Shown: in pieces, positions 45,968 to 55,057 of the stretch
Numbering within the stretch: the stretch's first letter is position 1
Layout: each line of letters opens with the position of its first letter
Assembly (NCBI RefSeq): GCF_001657475.1
Contig: NZ_LXEY01000021.1
Location: 62,001-126,000, forward strand
Origin: Enteractinococcus helveticum
Lineage (GTDB): Bacteria; Actinomycetota; Actinomycetes; Actinomycetales; Micrococcaceae
DNA length: 64,000 nt
Direction of reading: 5' to 3'
Made by a program: the position numbers and the translations under genes
Notes under the pieces: model-generated
What the model saw: only the letters and a program-made list of their open reading frames with translations
What the model was told of the DNA's origin: nothing
Databases searched by the model: none

Positions 45968-46371
45968 GAAGTGGTCCTTTCCGGTTGATGACGATTCGAT
46001 TGGTCGACGCTTTTCGGGTCGAACCCTTGACGCCGCATCGCCGCGAGGATGTGGTTCTGCATGTCTATTGAACCGTCAGCTATTGCCTCGGGGCTGCCAT
46101 CGTAGATCGAATGAACGTAGATCCAGCGGGTGCCGTCGTCATCAATATCGCTTCCGATGGTGAGCGTACCGGGTGTGATGGTGATGAAAGCCGAGAGCAT
46201 GGTGACCTCCGCATCGGTGCGGCAGTCGGTGCGTACCCGGGCAATACCGGGGTGCGCTCTCAAGCCAGGGGTGGCCAGATCTCTCAGAACCGCCCAGGAC
46301 GAGGTGATGATCTGTCCAATAAACCAGAAGACTAACCACACCCAGCGTGGCAACCAGGTTAGAGTTTTCAT
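45964..46371 (-). CDS. mnhE: Na+/H+ antiporter subunit E (MnhE/MrpE)
   Basis: A 135-residue protein with an N-terminal membrane hairpin (about 5-30) and a conserved ferredoxin-like part containing the LSAFITITPGTLTIG segment of MrpE. A hydrophilic C-terminus of about 45 residues follows. It overlaps mnhD upstream and mnhF downstream by 4 bases each. Confidence 0.92.
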   Translation of the reverse strand: MKTLTWLPRWVWLVFWFIGQIITSSWAVLRDLATPGLRAHPGIARVRTDCRTDAEVTMLSAFITITPGTLTIGSDIDDDGTRWIYVHSIYDGSPEAIADGSIDMQNHILAAMRRQGFDPKSVDQSNRHQPERTTS

Positions 46372-48017
46372 GTGCCTAGCACCGCCTCTACATAATTCGT
46401 GGTGTCCATAAGCCCTTCAGCGGCGATGCCTGACAATGTCAGTAAGAACTGCGCCCCCAGGCCGAAGATCACGGTGATGATAGCTAGTGTTACCGCGGGG
46501 GCTGCTAACGCGAAGTTTATGCGCCGTGAAGGAACCGTAGAGTGGTCTGCTTCTAAGACCGTTTGGACACCGGTAAGGGTTGTAATTTGGGCATGGGTAG
46601 CTTCCGTAGCGAGTTCCGGTGTGTAGGAAATCTCATGAGCGTAAGGGTCACGAGTCTCGGAAGTAATAATGGTTCCCGACTTCGTCGCCGGTCCCCCGGA
46701 GCCTTTTTCCCAGAACATCCCCGTCCAGATTTTCAGCATGGATAACAGCGTGATGAGCGATACGAACAGCATAATGATGACTGCTGCCATCTCACCGGCT
46801 TCGACTGCTCCGACAATGAGCATGAACTTGGCGACGAAACCCGAGAACGGTGGGATGCCAGCAAGTGATAGCGCGGCAATCATAAAAGCCACGGCGATGA
46901 CTGGTTCAGTCCGAGCGATCCCGCCCAGTGAACCGATGACGCCGGTCCCGTACCGTACTTCGACTGCCCCGGTGGACAGGAACAGGGAGGCCTTTACGAT
47001 CATGTGGTGCAGCAAGTAGAAGATGCCAGCGGTCAAGCCGAGCTCGGTGAATAATGCGACGCCTAGGAGGATGTACCCGATTTGTGAGACCATGTGGAAG
47101 CTCAGGATGGTTCGGGTGGTCTTTTCTCCCACTGCGCCAAAGACTCCGATGAGCATGGTCAGGCTGAAGAACACCACGCCGACCCATAGGAAACGGGTAT
47201 CGCCACCGTAGACGACGGCATAGATGCGATAGATGGCATAGATCGCAACCTTAGTGTGCAGACCGGAGAATAAGGCAGTGATGGCCGGTGAGGTGCCAGG
47301 ATAGGCGCGAGCCAACCAGCCATGCACTGGGACCACGGACGCTTTGATTGCTAGCGCGAAGATACAGACCGCTCCGGCAATAGCCACAGTCGCATCATCT
47401 TGAGCTTGTTCTGTCAAGACGCCGATGTTCACGGTGCCTGCAGTGCCATAGAGAAAGCCGACTCCGACCATGTACAGGGTGGAAGTCAGCAGGTTCATGG
47501 TGACGTAGAGACGGGCACCGTGAATCCGCCGCACCGGCGTATCACGATTGGCACTGAGCACATATAGCCCATAGCTGGGCAGCAGCATTACTTCAAGGAA
47601 AACAAAAAGGTTGAAGAGGTCTGCCGTAAGTAGTGCCCCGTTGACTCCGGCTGCCAAAATCAGAACCAGCGGTGCGAAATATTGGGAATTAGCTGCCCGA
47701 GAGGCTTGGGCAAACCAGATGCTCACAATGGTCAATAACAACGTCACGGAGAGCATGAGCGCTGTAAACATATCTGCGGCAAACGGAATGGCGATTCCCG
47801 CTGGCCAATTGCCCACCTGATGTCCTATGGCTCCACCGTCGTTGGCCCAAAAGTGGTACACCAACCCAGAGGCGCCGAGCAACATGGTTAGCACGGTGAC
47901 AATATTGACCGTTGCGTGAAGACGTAGACGGTGGCCGGTAGTGATCAGGAACCCGGCTATAACCAGCGGTACGGCTACAAAAAGCGGCAGGAGGGCGCCG
48001 ATGGTTTCTACGTTCAT
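46368..48017 (-). CDS. mnhD: Na+/H+ antiporter subunit D (MnhD/MrpD)
   Basis: A 549-residue proton-translocating subunit related to complex I NuoM/NuoN, with about 14 helices. The conserved Glu of the FVFLEVMLLPSYGLYVLSA helix, the Lys of AIKASVVPVHGWLARAYPGTSP and the LHHMIVKASLFLSTG region are seen. A hydrophilic loop of about 50 residues lies near 440-495 and is longer than usual. It overlaps mnhC and mnhE by 4 bases. Confidence 0.95.
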   Translation of the reverse strand: MNVETIGALLPLFVAVPLVIAGFLITTGHRLRLHATVNIVTVLTMLLGASGLVYHFWANDGGAIGHQVGNWPAGIAIPFAADMFTALMLSVTLLLTIVSIWFAQASRAANSQYFAPLVLILAAGVNGALLTADLFNLFVFLEVMLLPSYGLYVLSANRDTPVRRIHGARLYVTMNLLTSTLYMVGVGFLYGTAGTVNIGVLTEQAQDDATVAIAGAVCIFALAIKASVVPVHGWLARAYPGTSPAITALFSGLHTKVAIYAIYRIYAVVYGGDTRFLWVGVVFFSLTMLIGVFGAVGEKTTRTILSFHMVSQIGYILLGVALFTELGLTAGIFYLLHHMIVKASLFLSTGAVEVRYGTGVIGSLGGIARTEPVIAVAFMIAALSLAGIPPFSGFVAKFMLIVGAVEAGEMAAVIIMLFVSLITLLSMLKIWTGMFWEKGSGGPATKSGTIITSETRDPYAHEISYTPELATEATHAQITTLTGVQTVLEADHSTVPSRRINFALAAPAVTLAIITVIFGLGAQFLLTLSGIAAEGLMDTTNYVEAVLGT

Positions 48018-48406
48018 GAGTTATCCTGACTCCCGCCGCGTTGCGGGTCATGTTTCACGCCATCTGACCGCGACTCCGCTGCAACATCGAGTTGTTCGAC
48101 TTTCTCAGCGGTGTCATCGTTCTTATCCCCTGTCACAGCCAGGACCAACATGAAAATCGTAATCGAAAAGGCAATAACAATAGCGGTGAGGACAAAGGCT
48201 TGGGGCAGAGGATCTGCCATCGCGGAGGGATCGGCTGCAGGATGAAACGCGGGATTTCGACGTTCAGAGCCACCGGCGGCGAAGAGTACGAGGTTTCCAG
48301 CATGGCCTAGCAGGATAAACCCCAGAATGACGCGCAGCATTTCGCGTTTGGTAAATAAATACACCGCGCCGCCAGTCAGCAGCGCAACAGTAAGGGCGAG
48401 GGTCAC
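48014..48406 (-). CDS. mnhC: Na+/H+ antiporter subunit C (MnhC/MrpC)
   Basis: A 130-residue NuoK-like membrane protein with three helices and the pattern GGAVYLFTKREMLRVILGFILLGHAGNLVLFA of MrpC. The last 35 residues are a charged cytoplasmic tail. It overlaps mnhA/B and mnhD by 4 bases, so translation is coupled. Confidence 0.94.
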   Translation of the reverse strand: MTLALTVALLTGGAVYLFTKREMLRVILGFILLGHAGNLVLFAAGGSERRNPAFHPAADPSAMADPLPQAFVLTAIVIAFSITIFMLVLAVTGDKNDDTAEKVEQLDVAAESRSDGVKHDPQRGGSQDNS

Positions 48407-51264
48407 GTCTGTACCTCCTGATGCTGCTTGTCGGCAGGCTCAGTGCTTTGGCGGTTCTGATTATCTAACTGGGTTCGACCATTCTCATAGGGCTCCGAGA
48501 TTTGATTTAGACCGTGCTGGGTACCGAGCATGTTCAGCGATCCTAGGATGACCCCCAGAACTGCAAAGTACACGCCAAAGTCGAAGATGAGCGAGCTATA
48601 TACGGTGTAGCCAAGGATTTCCCAGTGCACCGGCGCCAGGTAGGAACCTTCGAGAAGGCCAATAAACCCGACCAAAGCCCCAAGAATTACCCCGATACCG
48701 ATGAGTTTCATGTAGGACCAGCGGATCGGCGCGGCGGCGTCACTGGGTGCAGCCAGATATAGCAGGGCGAAAGCTGCACCGGCGACCAGTGCTGCCACGA
48801 ATCCTCCCCCCGGATTATTGTGTCCTTGGAACAGCAGGACCACGCTTAGGACCACGAGCACTGGTAGTGCGATTTTAGTAAAGGTGCGCAGATACACCGA
48901 TGTACTGTACGAATCGGATAGTGGGGAGGACGAGACAAACTGAACCTTGCGCACAGGATTGGGCTTGCGCGACGACAACAGTGCCGCCATTGCGACACCC
49001 GCGACGCCCAAGACAGTGAGTTCTCCGAGCGTATCGAGCGCACGGAACTCGACCAGAATCACGTTTACGAGGTTGCTTCCACCGGTAACTTCGGTCCCGA
49101 GTTCAGTGTAATATTGCGCCGGTTCTGACATGCCGCGGCGCCCGGTGAGTGCAAAGGTCCCAGCGAAAGCAGCGATCCCGGCTCCAGCCGCCGCTACGAT
49201 CGCAGTAATTGATGGTTTCTCAGCTTTTCCAAACGCCTTCGGCAATCGGTGTAGCAGCAGCACCATGACAACAACCGTCAATATTTCGACCATGAGTTGG
49301 GTCAGGGCGACGTCGACGGACCCGAGAGCAAAGAACCACAAAGTGACTGAGAAACCAACGACGCCTACCACCACGATCGCTGCGACCCGGGTTTTTGCTC
49401 GTATCGTGGCAACAACGCCGACCAAAACGACGGCTACTAACAGCCAATCGCTCCACCGGGTGAGGTTTTCATTTTGCTCGGGCAATTCATCGATGGTGAA
49501 CCATCCCACACCGGCAAGAACGACCAGTAGCAGCGACGGCACGACCAGATGTCGGCCAGGGTTCAAACCGGAGGTCCATGAACTGACGACTGCGCCAAGT
49601 TCTATGCTGCTATGGCGCAACTTCTCGACAGCTCCGAGTCCGGAATATGGCAGGGGTCGGGGCACGAGAAAGGCTTCGATTCTAGGCATTTGCCATACCG
49701 CGACGACCCCTGTTGCGATCACAAGGAGCGACAGCATAAACGCTGGGTTAAATCCGTGCCATAAGGCCAGGTGCACGTCTTGAGATGTACCCACCGCTGT
49801 GGTGGCTGCCGAGCCCGCGAGGTTATCGAGCATAAACGGAGCAACGCCGAGGATAAGAGACAGGGACGCATTGATGGCGGGATAGGCCCAGAAGCTAACC
49901 GGCGCTTCATGCACGATTTGTCGATTCGCGGTGGCACCACGCGGAGTATTAATCCAGGTCCGTGGGGACCGATATAGCCCCATAGCCCCCAGTACAAAAC
50001 GACCCGAATATGCGAACGTTCCGATGGCCGTTACTACGGCTAGCAGGGTGACAAGCCAGGGCAGCATGCCTGGAAGTTCGGCGCTGAGAAACGCTTCAAA
50101 GAGAGACTCCTTCGAGACGAAACCTAATAAGGGAGGGATACCGGCCATTGAAGCAGCACCGAGGATTACAACCGTCATCGTTGCAGGCATTGCCATTTTG
50201 CGGACGGTAAGCATCCTTATATCGCGGGTACCCGCCTGATGGTCTATTACCCCCACGGCCAAGAACAGGGCTGATTTGAACAGCGCGTGCGCAATAGTGT
50301 GCACAACGGCGGCCGTCAGAGCAAAAGGCGTCCCAATACCAATCAACGCGACCAAGTATCCAAGTTGTGACATGGTCGAATATGCCAGAAGTTCTTTGAG
50401 GTCATAGCGGCGTAGCGCTGCAATAGCCCCCATTAAGGCCGTCGTCAGACCGGAAATCAGCAGCAGTGCCAACCACAATGTCTGCCCGGCAAGGACGGGT
50501 GAGAACAACAGCAATAAGTAGATGCCCGCTTTCACCATAGCTGCAGCGTGCAAGTATGCCGATACCGGTGAGATCGCCACCATAGAGTCTGGTAGCCAGG
50601 ATTGGAACGGGAACTGGGCGGATTTCGTAAACGCCGCAAGAGCTAAAGTGATGATCAACCATGTCACGATAGTCGGTTGTGTCCAGATATCGGAAGCTAG
50701 TACCTCGGTAATGACAGTTGTACCTGAGGCTGCGATCATGATGGCAACCGCAGCTAATAGCCCCAGTCCGCCCAGAACGGTAACCAATAACGTTCGTACT
50801 GCTGGTTTTCGTGCGTGTGATCCAGACCGAGCGATAAGAAAAAAGGATGCCAGGGTGGTCGCTTCCCATGCCACATACAAGACCATGAGGTCATTGGCTA
50901 GCACCAGTATTAACATTGCCAATGCAAACGCGGTCATCGACAGGTAAAAACTCGTGATCTTTGTCTTACCCAGGTATTTAGCTGAATAAAAAAGGACTCC
51001 CGCTCCGATGACTAAAACGAGAAGGCCAAATAAGAGAGACAAACCGCTGAGTCGAAGATGGAAACCGACGTTAAAAAAATCTGGTATCCATGGGTAGTAC
51101 TCAATCACTTCACCGTCAGAGCCGACGAAAGCTTTCACCAGCACCCAAGCAGCACCAGCTAGCGGTATCCATAATAACCAGCCGGCTGCCTTGCCAAGCC
51201 ATTTCGATAGTGGCGCTGCCAAGACCACGGCGATCAGCGCCCATAGTACCGAAATCAATAGCAC
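48403..51264 (-). CDS. mnhA: Na+/H+ antiporter subunit A fused to subunit B (MnhAB/MrpAB)
   Basis: A 953-residue membrane protein. The first about 500 residues are NuoL-like: AWEATTLASFFLIARSG carries the key Glu, TKSAQFPFQSWLPDSM the key Lys, then HTIAHALFKSALF. The MrpA C-terminal domain follows, and from about 790 the sequence is MrpB (KIALPVLVVLSVVLLFQGHNNPGGGFVAAL). MrpA and MrpB are separate in Bacillus but fused in many actinobacteria. The start GTG has GAAGAGGTGA upstream. Together with C-G it forms a complete antiporter for Na+ export and pH control. The IS element lies 350 bases upstream of this first gene. Confidence 0.95.
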   Translation of the reverse strand: MLLISVLWALIAVVLAAPLSKWLGKAAGWLLWIPLAGAAWVLVKAFVGSDGEVIEYYPWIPDFFNVGFHLRLSGLSLLFGLLVLVIGAGVLFYSAKYLGKTKITSFYLSMTAFALAMLILVLANDLMVLYVAWEATTLASFFLIARSGSHARKPAVRTLLVTVLGGLGLLAAVAIMIAASGTTVITEVLASDIWTQPTIVTWLIITLALAAFTKSAQFPFQSWLPDSMVAISPVSAYLHAAAMVKAGIYLLLLFSPVLAGQTLWLALLLISGLTTALMGAIAALRRYDLKELLAYSTMSQLGYLVALIGIGTPFALTAAVVHTIAHALFKSALFLAVGVIDHQAGTRDIRMLTVRKMAMPATMTVVILGAASMAGIPPLLGFVSKESLFEAFLSAELPGMLPWLVTLLAVVTAIGTFAYSGRFVLGAMGLYRSPRTWINTPRGATANRQIVHEAPVSFWAYPAINASLSLILGVAPFMLDNLAGSAATTAVGTSQDVHLALWHGFNPAFMLSLLVIATGVVAVWQMPRIEAFLVPRPLPYSGLGAVEKLRHSSIELGAVVSSWTSGLNPGRHLVVPSLLLVVLAGVGWFTIDELPEQNENLTRWSDWLLVAVVLVGVVATIRAKTRVAAIVVVGVVGFSVTLWFFALGSVDVALTQLMVEILTVVVMVLLLHRLPKAFGKAEKPSITAIVAAAGAGIAAFAGTFALTGRRGMSEPAQYYTELGTEVTGGSNLVNVILVEFRALDTLGELTVLGVAGVAMAALLSSRKPNPVRKVQFVSSSPLSDSYSTSVYLRTFTKIALPVLVVLSVVLLFQGHNNPGGGFVAALVAGAAFALLYLAAPSDAAAPIRWSYMKLIGIGVILGALVGFIGLLEGSYLAPVHWEILGYTVYSSLIFDFGVYFAVLGVILGSLNMLGTQHGLNQISEPYENGRTQLDNQNRQSTEPADKQHQEVQT

Positions 51265-51613
51265 GGTGACTCACCTCTTCGCAGAGACCGGCTCAGCAGC
51301 GCGTGGGCGAAGCACCGGTTCCGGCTTTTGAATGAATAGAAAATGGCAAAAATTAGTGCGTGGTTTCTACGCACACCTGTCAATATTGGCACAGTCACAT
51401 ACTGCTTTCAAATCGGTTTGTAGCCTTTAACCACGGAGAATTACACCTCAATGCAGACGAATTCAGCCGAAAGCATGAACTCTCAGTTACGATCCGTGGA
51501 GCTGTTCATAAGAGTGACTGGCTAAATTCTGTTTCATATCATGTATCCGAAGTTACACGAGGGGAATAACTGACCAGCTCAATGCTCCAAGCGTTTGAGA
51601 ATATGTATGTTAT
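51265..51613. other. Gene-free A+T-rich stretch upstream of the mrp operon
   Basis: About 350 bases separate the first mrp gene from the insertion sequence. The stretch is richer in A+T than the rest of the window and must hold the mrp promoter; a TTGCCA…TATTCA pair near 51330-51350 on the minus strand is a weak candidate. A 69-codon reading frame at 51360-51569 on the plus strand has no recognisable features and no ribosome-binding site, and I do not call it a gene. Confidence 0.5.
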
Positions 51614-51657
51614 GTCGCAGGAGATCGGTGACAGTTCTGTATCAGGACTTCGGTGAC
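51614..51657 (+). repeat. Left terminal inverted repeat of the IS
   Basis: It starts GTCGCAGGAGATCGGTGACA and matches the right repeat (53123-53166, reversed) at 42 of 44 bases. A further partial copy of the inner motif follows at about 51672-51690. Confidence 0.9.
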
Positions 51658-51684
51658 ACTTGATGTCTCAGGACATCGGTAACA

Positions 51685-53062
51685 CTACGGTTGTTTGGGC
51701 TGGTTTTGGAATCGGTATCGGGCGGTGCTGATGCCTTGATATTTCGTGCCGGCTGGGGGCCAAGCGTATTCAGCGATAATTTCGCCCACGGTGGTGGCAA
51801 AGATGATCCGATCATGGTTCCAGTCGGCGATGATGATGCGGCTGGCCATGGCACGGGTGACTGAAAACAAAGTGCCAGCAAAGTTGACCACGCCGTTGGC
51901 ATACACGCGGAGCTGTCGGGTGCCGGTGGCTGCGGGGTTGTGAATGCTGCCGGTGATCTTGGGCTGAGCAGTTCTGGTCTGCGGTGGGGTTATGGTGGCG
52001 GTGGCTTCCCAGAGCACGCTGAGATCGGTGATGCCTTCCTGGGCTGGTACCTCGGCCAACTGTTCGGGTTGGGTTGCTGCTGGGATGTCAGGGTCGATCG
52101 GTTGTGGCGCTGGCCGCGGTGGGGCAGCCACCGGGGTCGCGTCCCAGGCTTGTTGTGGGGTGATCCGTCCGGCAAGGGATTGGTGACCACGTTGGGTGTT
52201 GTACAACTGATCGAATTCATCGACCTGAACTTGCAGCTCTGCGCAGGTTGCGGCCAAGGGCTGTTTATCTAACCACCGGAACAGGGTCTGGTGGAAGCGC
52301 TGATTTTTTGCCCTGGGTTGTGGGTCTGCCCGGTCGACCGGTGATGGGCTCCACGCCGAAGGTTCGAGCATACGCGACCAGTTGGCTGACCCAGCCCCGT
52401 CGTTGCGGGTTCAAAGCGGTGCCGTTGTCGGTCAGCAGCCGCTGTGGTACCCCGGCTGCGGCGATGCCCTTGCGCATCACCGCCACCGCGTCAGCGCCGT
52501 TTTCAGACGGCGCCACATGCGAAGCGATGGCTTTACGAGAATGGTCATCTTGAAGTTGGAAGATCACACACTTGCGCCCACCAACCAACACGTATTCGGT
52601 GGCATCTAACTGCCAGCAGGCATTGGGGGCAGGATACACAAACCGCCGGTAGGCTGCCCGGGGCTTCTTGTTCGGTTGGACCCGGGCAATATCGCGTTGG
52701 CGAAAGATCCGTGCTAGCGACGCCACTGATGGAGGCTGCAGGCCCATGGCCAGCATTTTGTCATGCACACTGATCGGCCCGCAATCCCACCCCGAGGCTT
52801 CTAACGCTATGCGTACCGCCACCGCCTGGTCTTTGACATCTTCGGTGATTTTGGTCGGCGAGGTCTTGGGTCGGCGCGACCGTGGCTCCAGCACTGCGGC
52901 TTGTCCATCTGTGCGTGCCCTGGCACGCAGGGCGTAGAACGTTTTGCGGCTGATGCCATGTTCAACACAAAACGCGGTCACACTCCCGCGAGGTGCATCA
53001 TCAGGCCAATCACCAATCGCCAGACGGACACGGGCATCAACAGGTTCATTCTTTTTGCTCAC
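51685..53062 (-). pseudogene. IS481-family transposase, frameshifted
   Basis: Two reading frames together give one transposase: 53062 down to about 52305 (HTH region, then integrase core with QLDATEY and LLTDNGTAL giving the first two catalytic Asp) and from about 52310 down to 51685 (GKNQRFHQTLFRWLD, then the C-terminal domain). The break is in a run of six A's (52304-52309); one A fewer would restore the frame. The shift needed is +1, unlike the usual -1 programmed shifting in IS elements. In the restored frame the third catalytic position, normally Glu in the GKNERFH motif, reads Gln. The protein is therefore probably inactive twice over. Confidence 0.85.
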
Positions 53063-53122
53063 CCATCAAGCAGACCCGACCCCAACCGTTATGGAAGTGT
53101 CACCACCACAAACCCCAGAACT

Positions 53123-53166
53123 GTTACCGATGTCCTGATACAGAACTGTCACCGATCTCCTGCGAC
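53123..53166 (-). repeat. Right terminal inverted repeat of the IS
   Basis: The reverse complement of the left repeat with two mismatches (A for T and A for G in the inner half). It ends at GCGAC, followed directly by TTAACACTGTGTTAA, a perfect 7-base-arm palindrome outside the element. Confidence 0.9.
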
Positions 53167-53230
53167 TTAACACTGTGTTAAATTTCCCATGGCGTTAAGG
53201 TATCACACGGTCGTTGTCCCCGGATGGCTG

Positions 53231-54922
53231 TTAGCGATGCTTTAGGTACGTTTTTCGGAACGCGCGTTCAGCGTGCCGGTCACCCAGTAACAGCAGTGTC
53301 GCAGCATAGTTTGGCGAGATCCGCTCTATGCCAGGAAGCAAGCGATTGTCTGCATCCAGCGCACCGACGAGGTGGCAACCGGTGATGGCAAAGATCTTCT
53401 GGTCCCGTAGTAATAAACCGTCGAGCGATCGTGGTAATGGAACGGTGAAGAGTTCTTTGCCTTCCGCGATGAGAACGCGATGTGAGTGGCCTAGTTTATT
53501 CCACATGGCCGTGGCTCCGATAGTGGCATAGGACAGGACGCCGTCGGCTCCGGCGCGGTAGAGAGTGGCAACGTTGTGTTCCGAGCTCGCGCGGGAAATG
53601 ACTTGCAGTTCGGGTCGAAGACGGTGACAATACAGGGTGAGGTAGACGTTAAGGTCGTCATCGTGACTAGTAATGACCACCCCAGAGGCATCGTGCAAAC
53701 CCGCGTTGCCCAGCACGTCGAAATCGGCTGCATCGCCCTCGATATAATTCAGGTGCTCGGGGACCCGCGACGGGACCTGTTCAACGATCATGTAAGGAAC
53801 ATTGGATTGTTTAAAGGTTTCGGCTACGGCGCGACCGACGCGCCCGCCACCAAGCACCAGGACAGGGCCCTGCAACTGCTGTGGATTCTGGAACTGGTCA
53901 TCGTAGATCGCTAAGTCGTCCCGAGTGCCCGCGATGATCAAGACCATATTTTCGTCAAGGGTTGTATCTGGCTCAAACGATATGAGACGTCCCCGGCGCA
54001 TGATCGCCAGAATTTGTGCTTGGGATTGAATGCGGCGTTGTGCTTGCGCGAGTGTCGACCCGACCAGAGCCGTACCTTTTACTGCCGCCTCGGCGATCTG
54101 GGTATCACCGATTGCATCAATGATATGAGAGCGACCTGTAGTGCCAAGGACACGATTGGCAAGCTCGGTGCCGAGGGCGGAACTGAGTTGCACGACATGA
54201 TCGGCACCCGCCAGTTCAAGCACATCATGGGAAGCTTTCTTATCGGCCGTGACAGTGATCGGCACATCCTGACTGACGGCGCGAACAGTAAAGGCAACGT
54301 TGGTGTTGGTGGTATCGGCCTGGGTTGAGACCACCATCAGGGCGCGATTGGCCCCGGCGTGACGGTAAGTCGCCGGAGAATCTAAGGCGCCGACCATCGC
54401 CTCGTATCCTTCATCCTTAATTCGGCTGGCCTCGGCCGGGTCCTCGACCAGGACCACTGTCGGGGTTTTCGTCCGCTTCGCTCGAGCAATAAGGGTGCGG
54501 TTAATGCTGTCTAGCCCGATGAGTAACAGGTGTCCGCGCAGGTGGTCTGGGACTCTGCGCGGAGCACGTGCTTTGTCGCGGTCGGCAATCCATGGTGTCA
54601 CAACGAACTGAATAAATAGATACGGCAGCAACACCAGGATCAGCAGTACTCCGCTGACCAAGACGACCATTGAAAAGAGGCGTCCAGCTATGGAGGAAAA
54701 GGTGATGTCACCGTACCCCAGAGTGGACATCGTGGTAATAGTCCAATAAAGCGCGCCGCTCCAGTCATGAACTTGACCTTCGCGGGCCATCAGCCAATGG
54801 AAGATCGTGCTGTAGATGAATAGGAGTGCTATCCCGCCCAGCGCTATCCATAACAACAGCCGGGCACGGCGACGCTTTTGCTGAGCTTGAACCGCGCGCG
54901 GTTCGCGTGAAAGGTATTGCAT
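53231..54922 (-). CDS. Potassium channel with two RCK (TrkA-N/TrkA-C) units
   Basis: A 563-residue membrane protein. Two helices (about 21-45 and 83-108) flank a pore loop with the selectivity filter TLGYGD at 67-72. Two cytoplasmic Rossmann units follow: the first from about 130 (HLLLIGLDSINRTLI), a TrkA-C-like part near 270-325, and the second with VLVLGGGRVGRAVAE near 350. Such RCK domains gate K+ flow in response to nucleotides or ions. An AGGAGTG site precedes the ATG. It may cooperate with the mrp antiporter in Na+/K+/pH balance (inference). The IS inserted between the two. Confidence 0.9.
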   Translation of the reverse strand: MQYLSREPRAVQAQQKRRRARLLLWIALGGIALLFIYSTIFHWLMAREGQVHDWSGALYWTITTMSTLGYGDITFSSIAGRLFSMVVLVSGVLLILVLLPYLFIQFVVTPWIADRDKARAPRRVPDHLRGHLLLIGLDSINRTLIARAKRTKTPTVVLVEDPAEASRIKDEGYEAMVGALDSPATYRHAGANRALMVVSTQADTTNTNVAFTVRAVSQDVPITVTADKKASHDVLELAGADHVVQLSSALGTELANRVLGTTGRSHIIDAIGDTQIAEAAVKGTALVGSTLAQAQRRIQSQAQILAIMRRGRLISFEPDTTLDENMVLIIAGTRDDLAIYDDQFQNPQQLQGPVLVLGGGRVGRAVAETFKQSNVPYMIVEQVPSRVPEHLNYIEGDAADFDVLGNAGLHDASGVVITSHDDDLNVYLTLYCHRLRPELQVISRASSEHNVATLYRAGADGVLSYATIGATAMWNKLGHSHRVLIAEGKELFTVPLPRSLDGLLLRDQKIFAITGCHLVGALDADNRLLPGIERISPNYAATLLLLGDRHAERAFRKTYLKHR

Positions 54923-54952
54923 ATATCACTCCTCGTAGTCTGGTGCTGATGA

Positions 54953-55057
54953 AGTTCGTCTGCCCACCATGAAAAACTCGTTGAGGTCTGGGTGATCGCA
55001 CACGAACACCGCGGCAAATGGTCCTACTACAGCGTCATCGCCGCAGGTTTCGAATAA
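54953..55057 (+). pseudogene. Remnant of an ArsR-type repressor gene (3' end)
   Basis: Reading plus-strand codons from 54953 gives S-S-S-A-H-H-E-K-L-V-E-V-W-V-I-A-H-E-H-R then GKWSYYSVIAAGFE and a stop at 55055-55057. This matches the end of the DNA-binding helix and wing of ArsR/SmtB-family repressors (SHHLKxLxEAGLIxxExRGKWxYYxL). Stop codons in the same frame interrupt the sequence immediately upstream, and no start remains, so it is a decayed fragment of about 35 codons. Confidence 0.6.

Larger units (their letters stand above)
51614..53166 (-). mobile_element. IS481-like insertion sequence with 44-bp terminal inverted repeats
   Basis: A 1.55-kb element bounded by 44-base inverted repeats at 51614-51657 and 53123-53166 with two mismatches. 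It holds one transposase gene on the minus strand, interrupted by a frameshift. Terminal regions contain several copies of a motif CAGGA-(G/C)(A/T)TCGGT(G/A)ACA, two in each repeat and a third inside the left end near 51672-51690. No clean target duplication is seen; TTAT and TTAA flank the ends. The right end touches a 15-base palindrome. Family placement rests on the transposase. Confidence 0.9.

Noticed and set aside
51360-51569. 69-codon plus-strand reading frame upstream of the IS
   Set aside because: No ribosome-binding site, no family resemblance and A+T-rich context.
52300-52315. Programmed -1 ribosomal frameshift in the transposase
   Set aside because: The two frames are related by +1 (one extra A), not -1, and no stimulatory hairpin is seen; a mutation is simpler.
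51600-53175. Target-site duplication of the IS
   Set aside because: Flanks read TTAT and TTAA; at best 3 of 4 bases match, so no duplication can be claimed.
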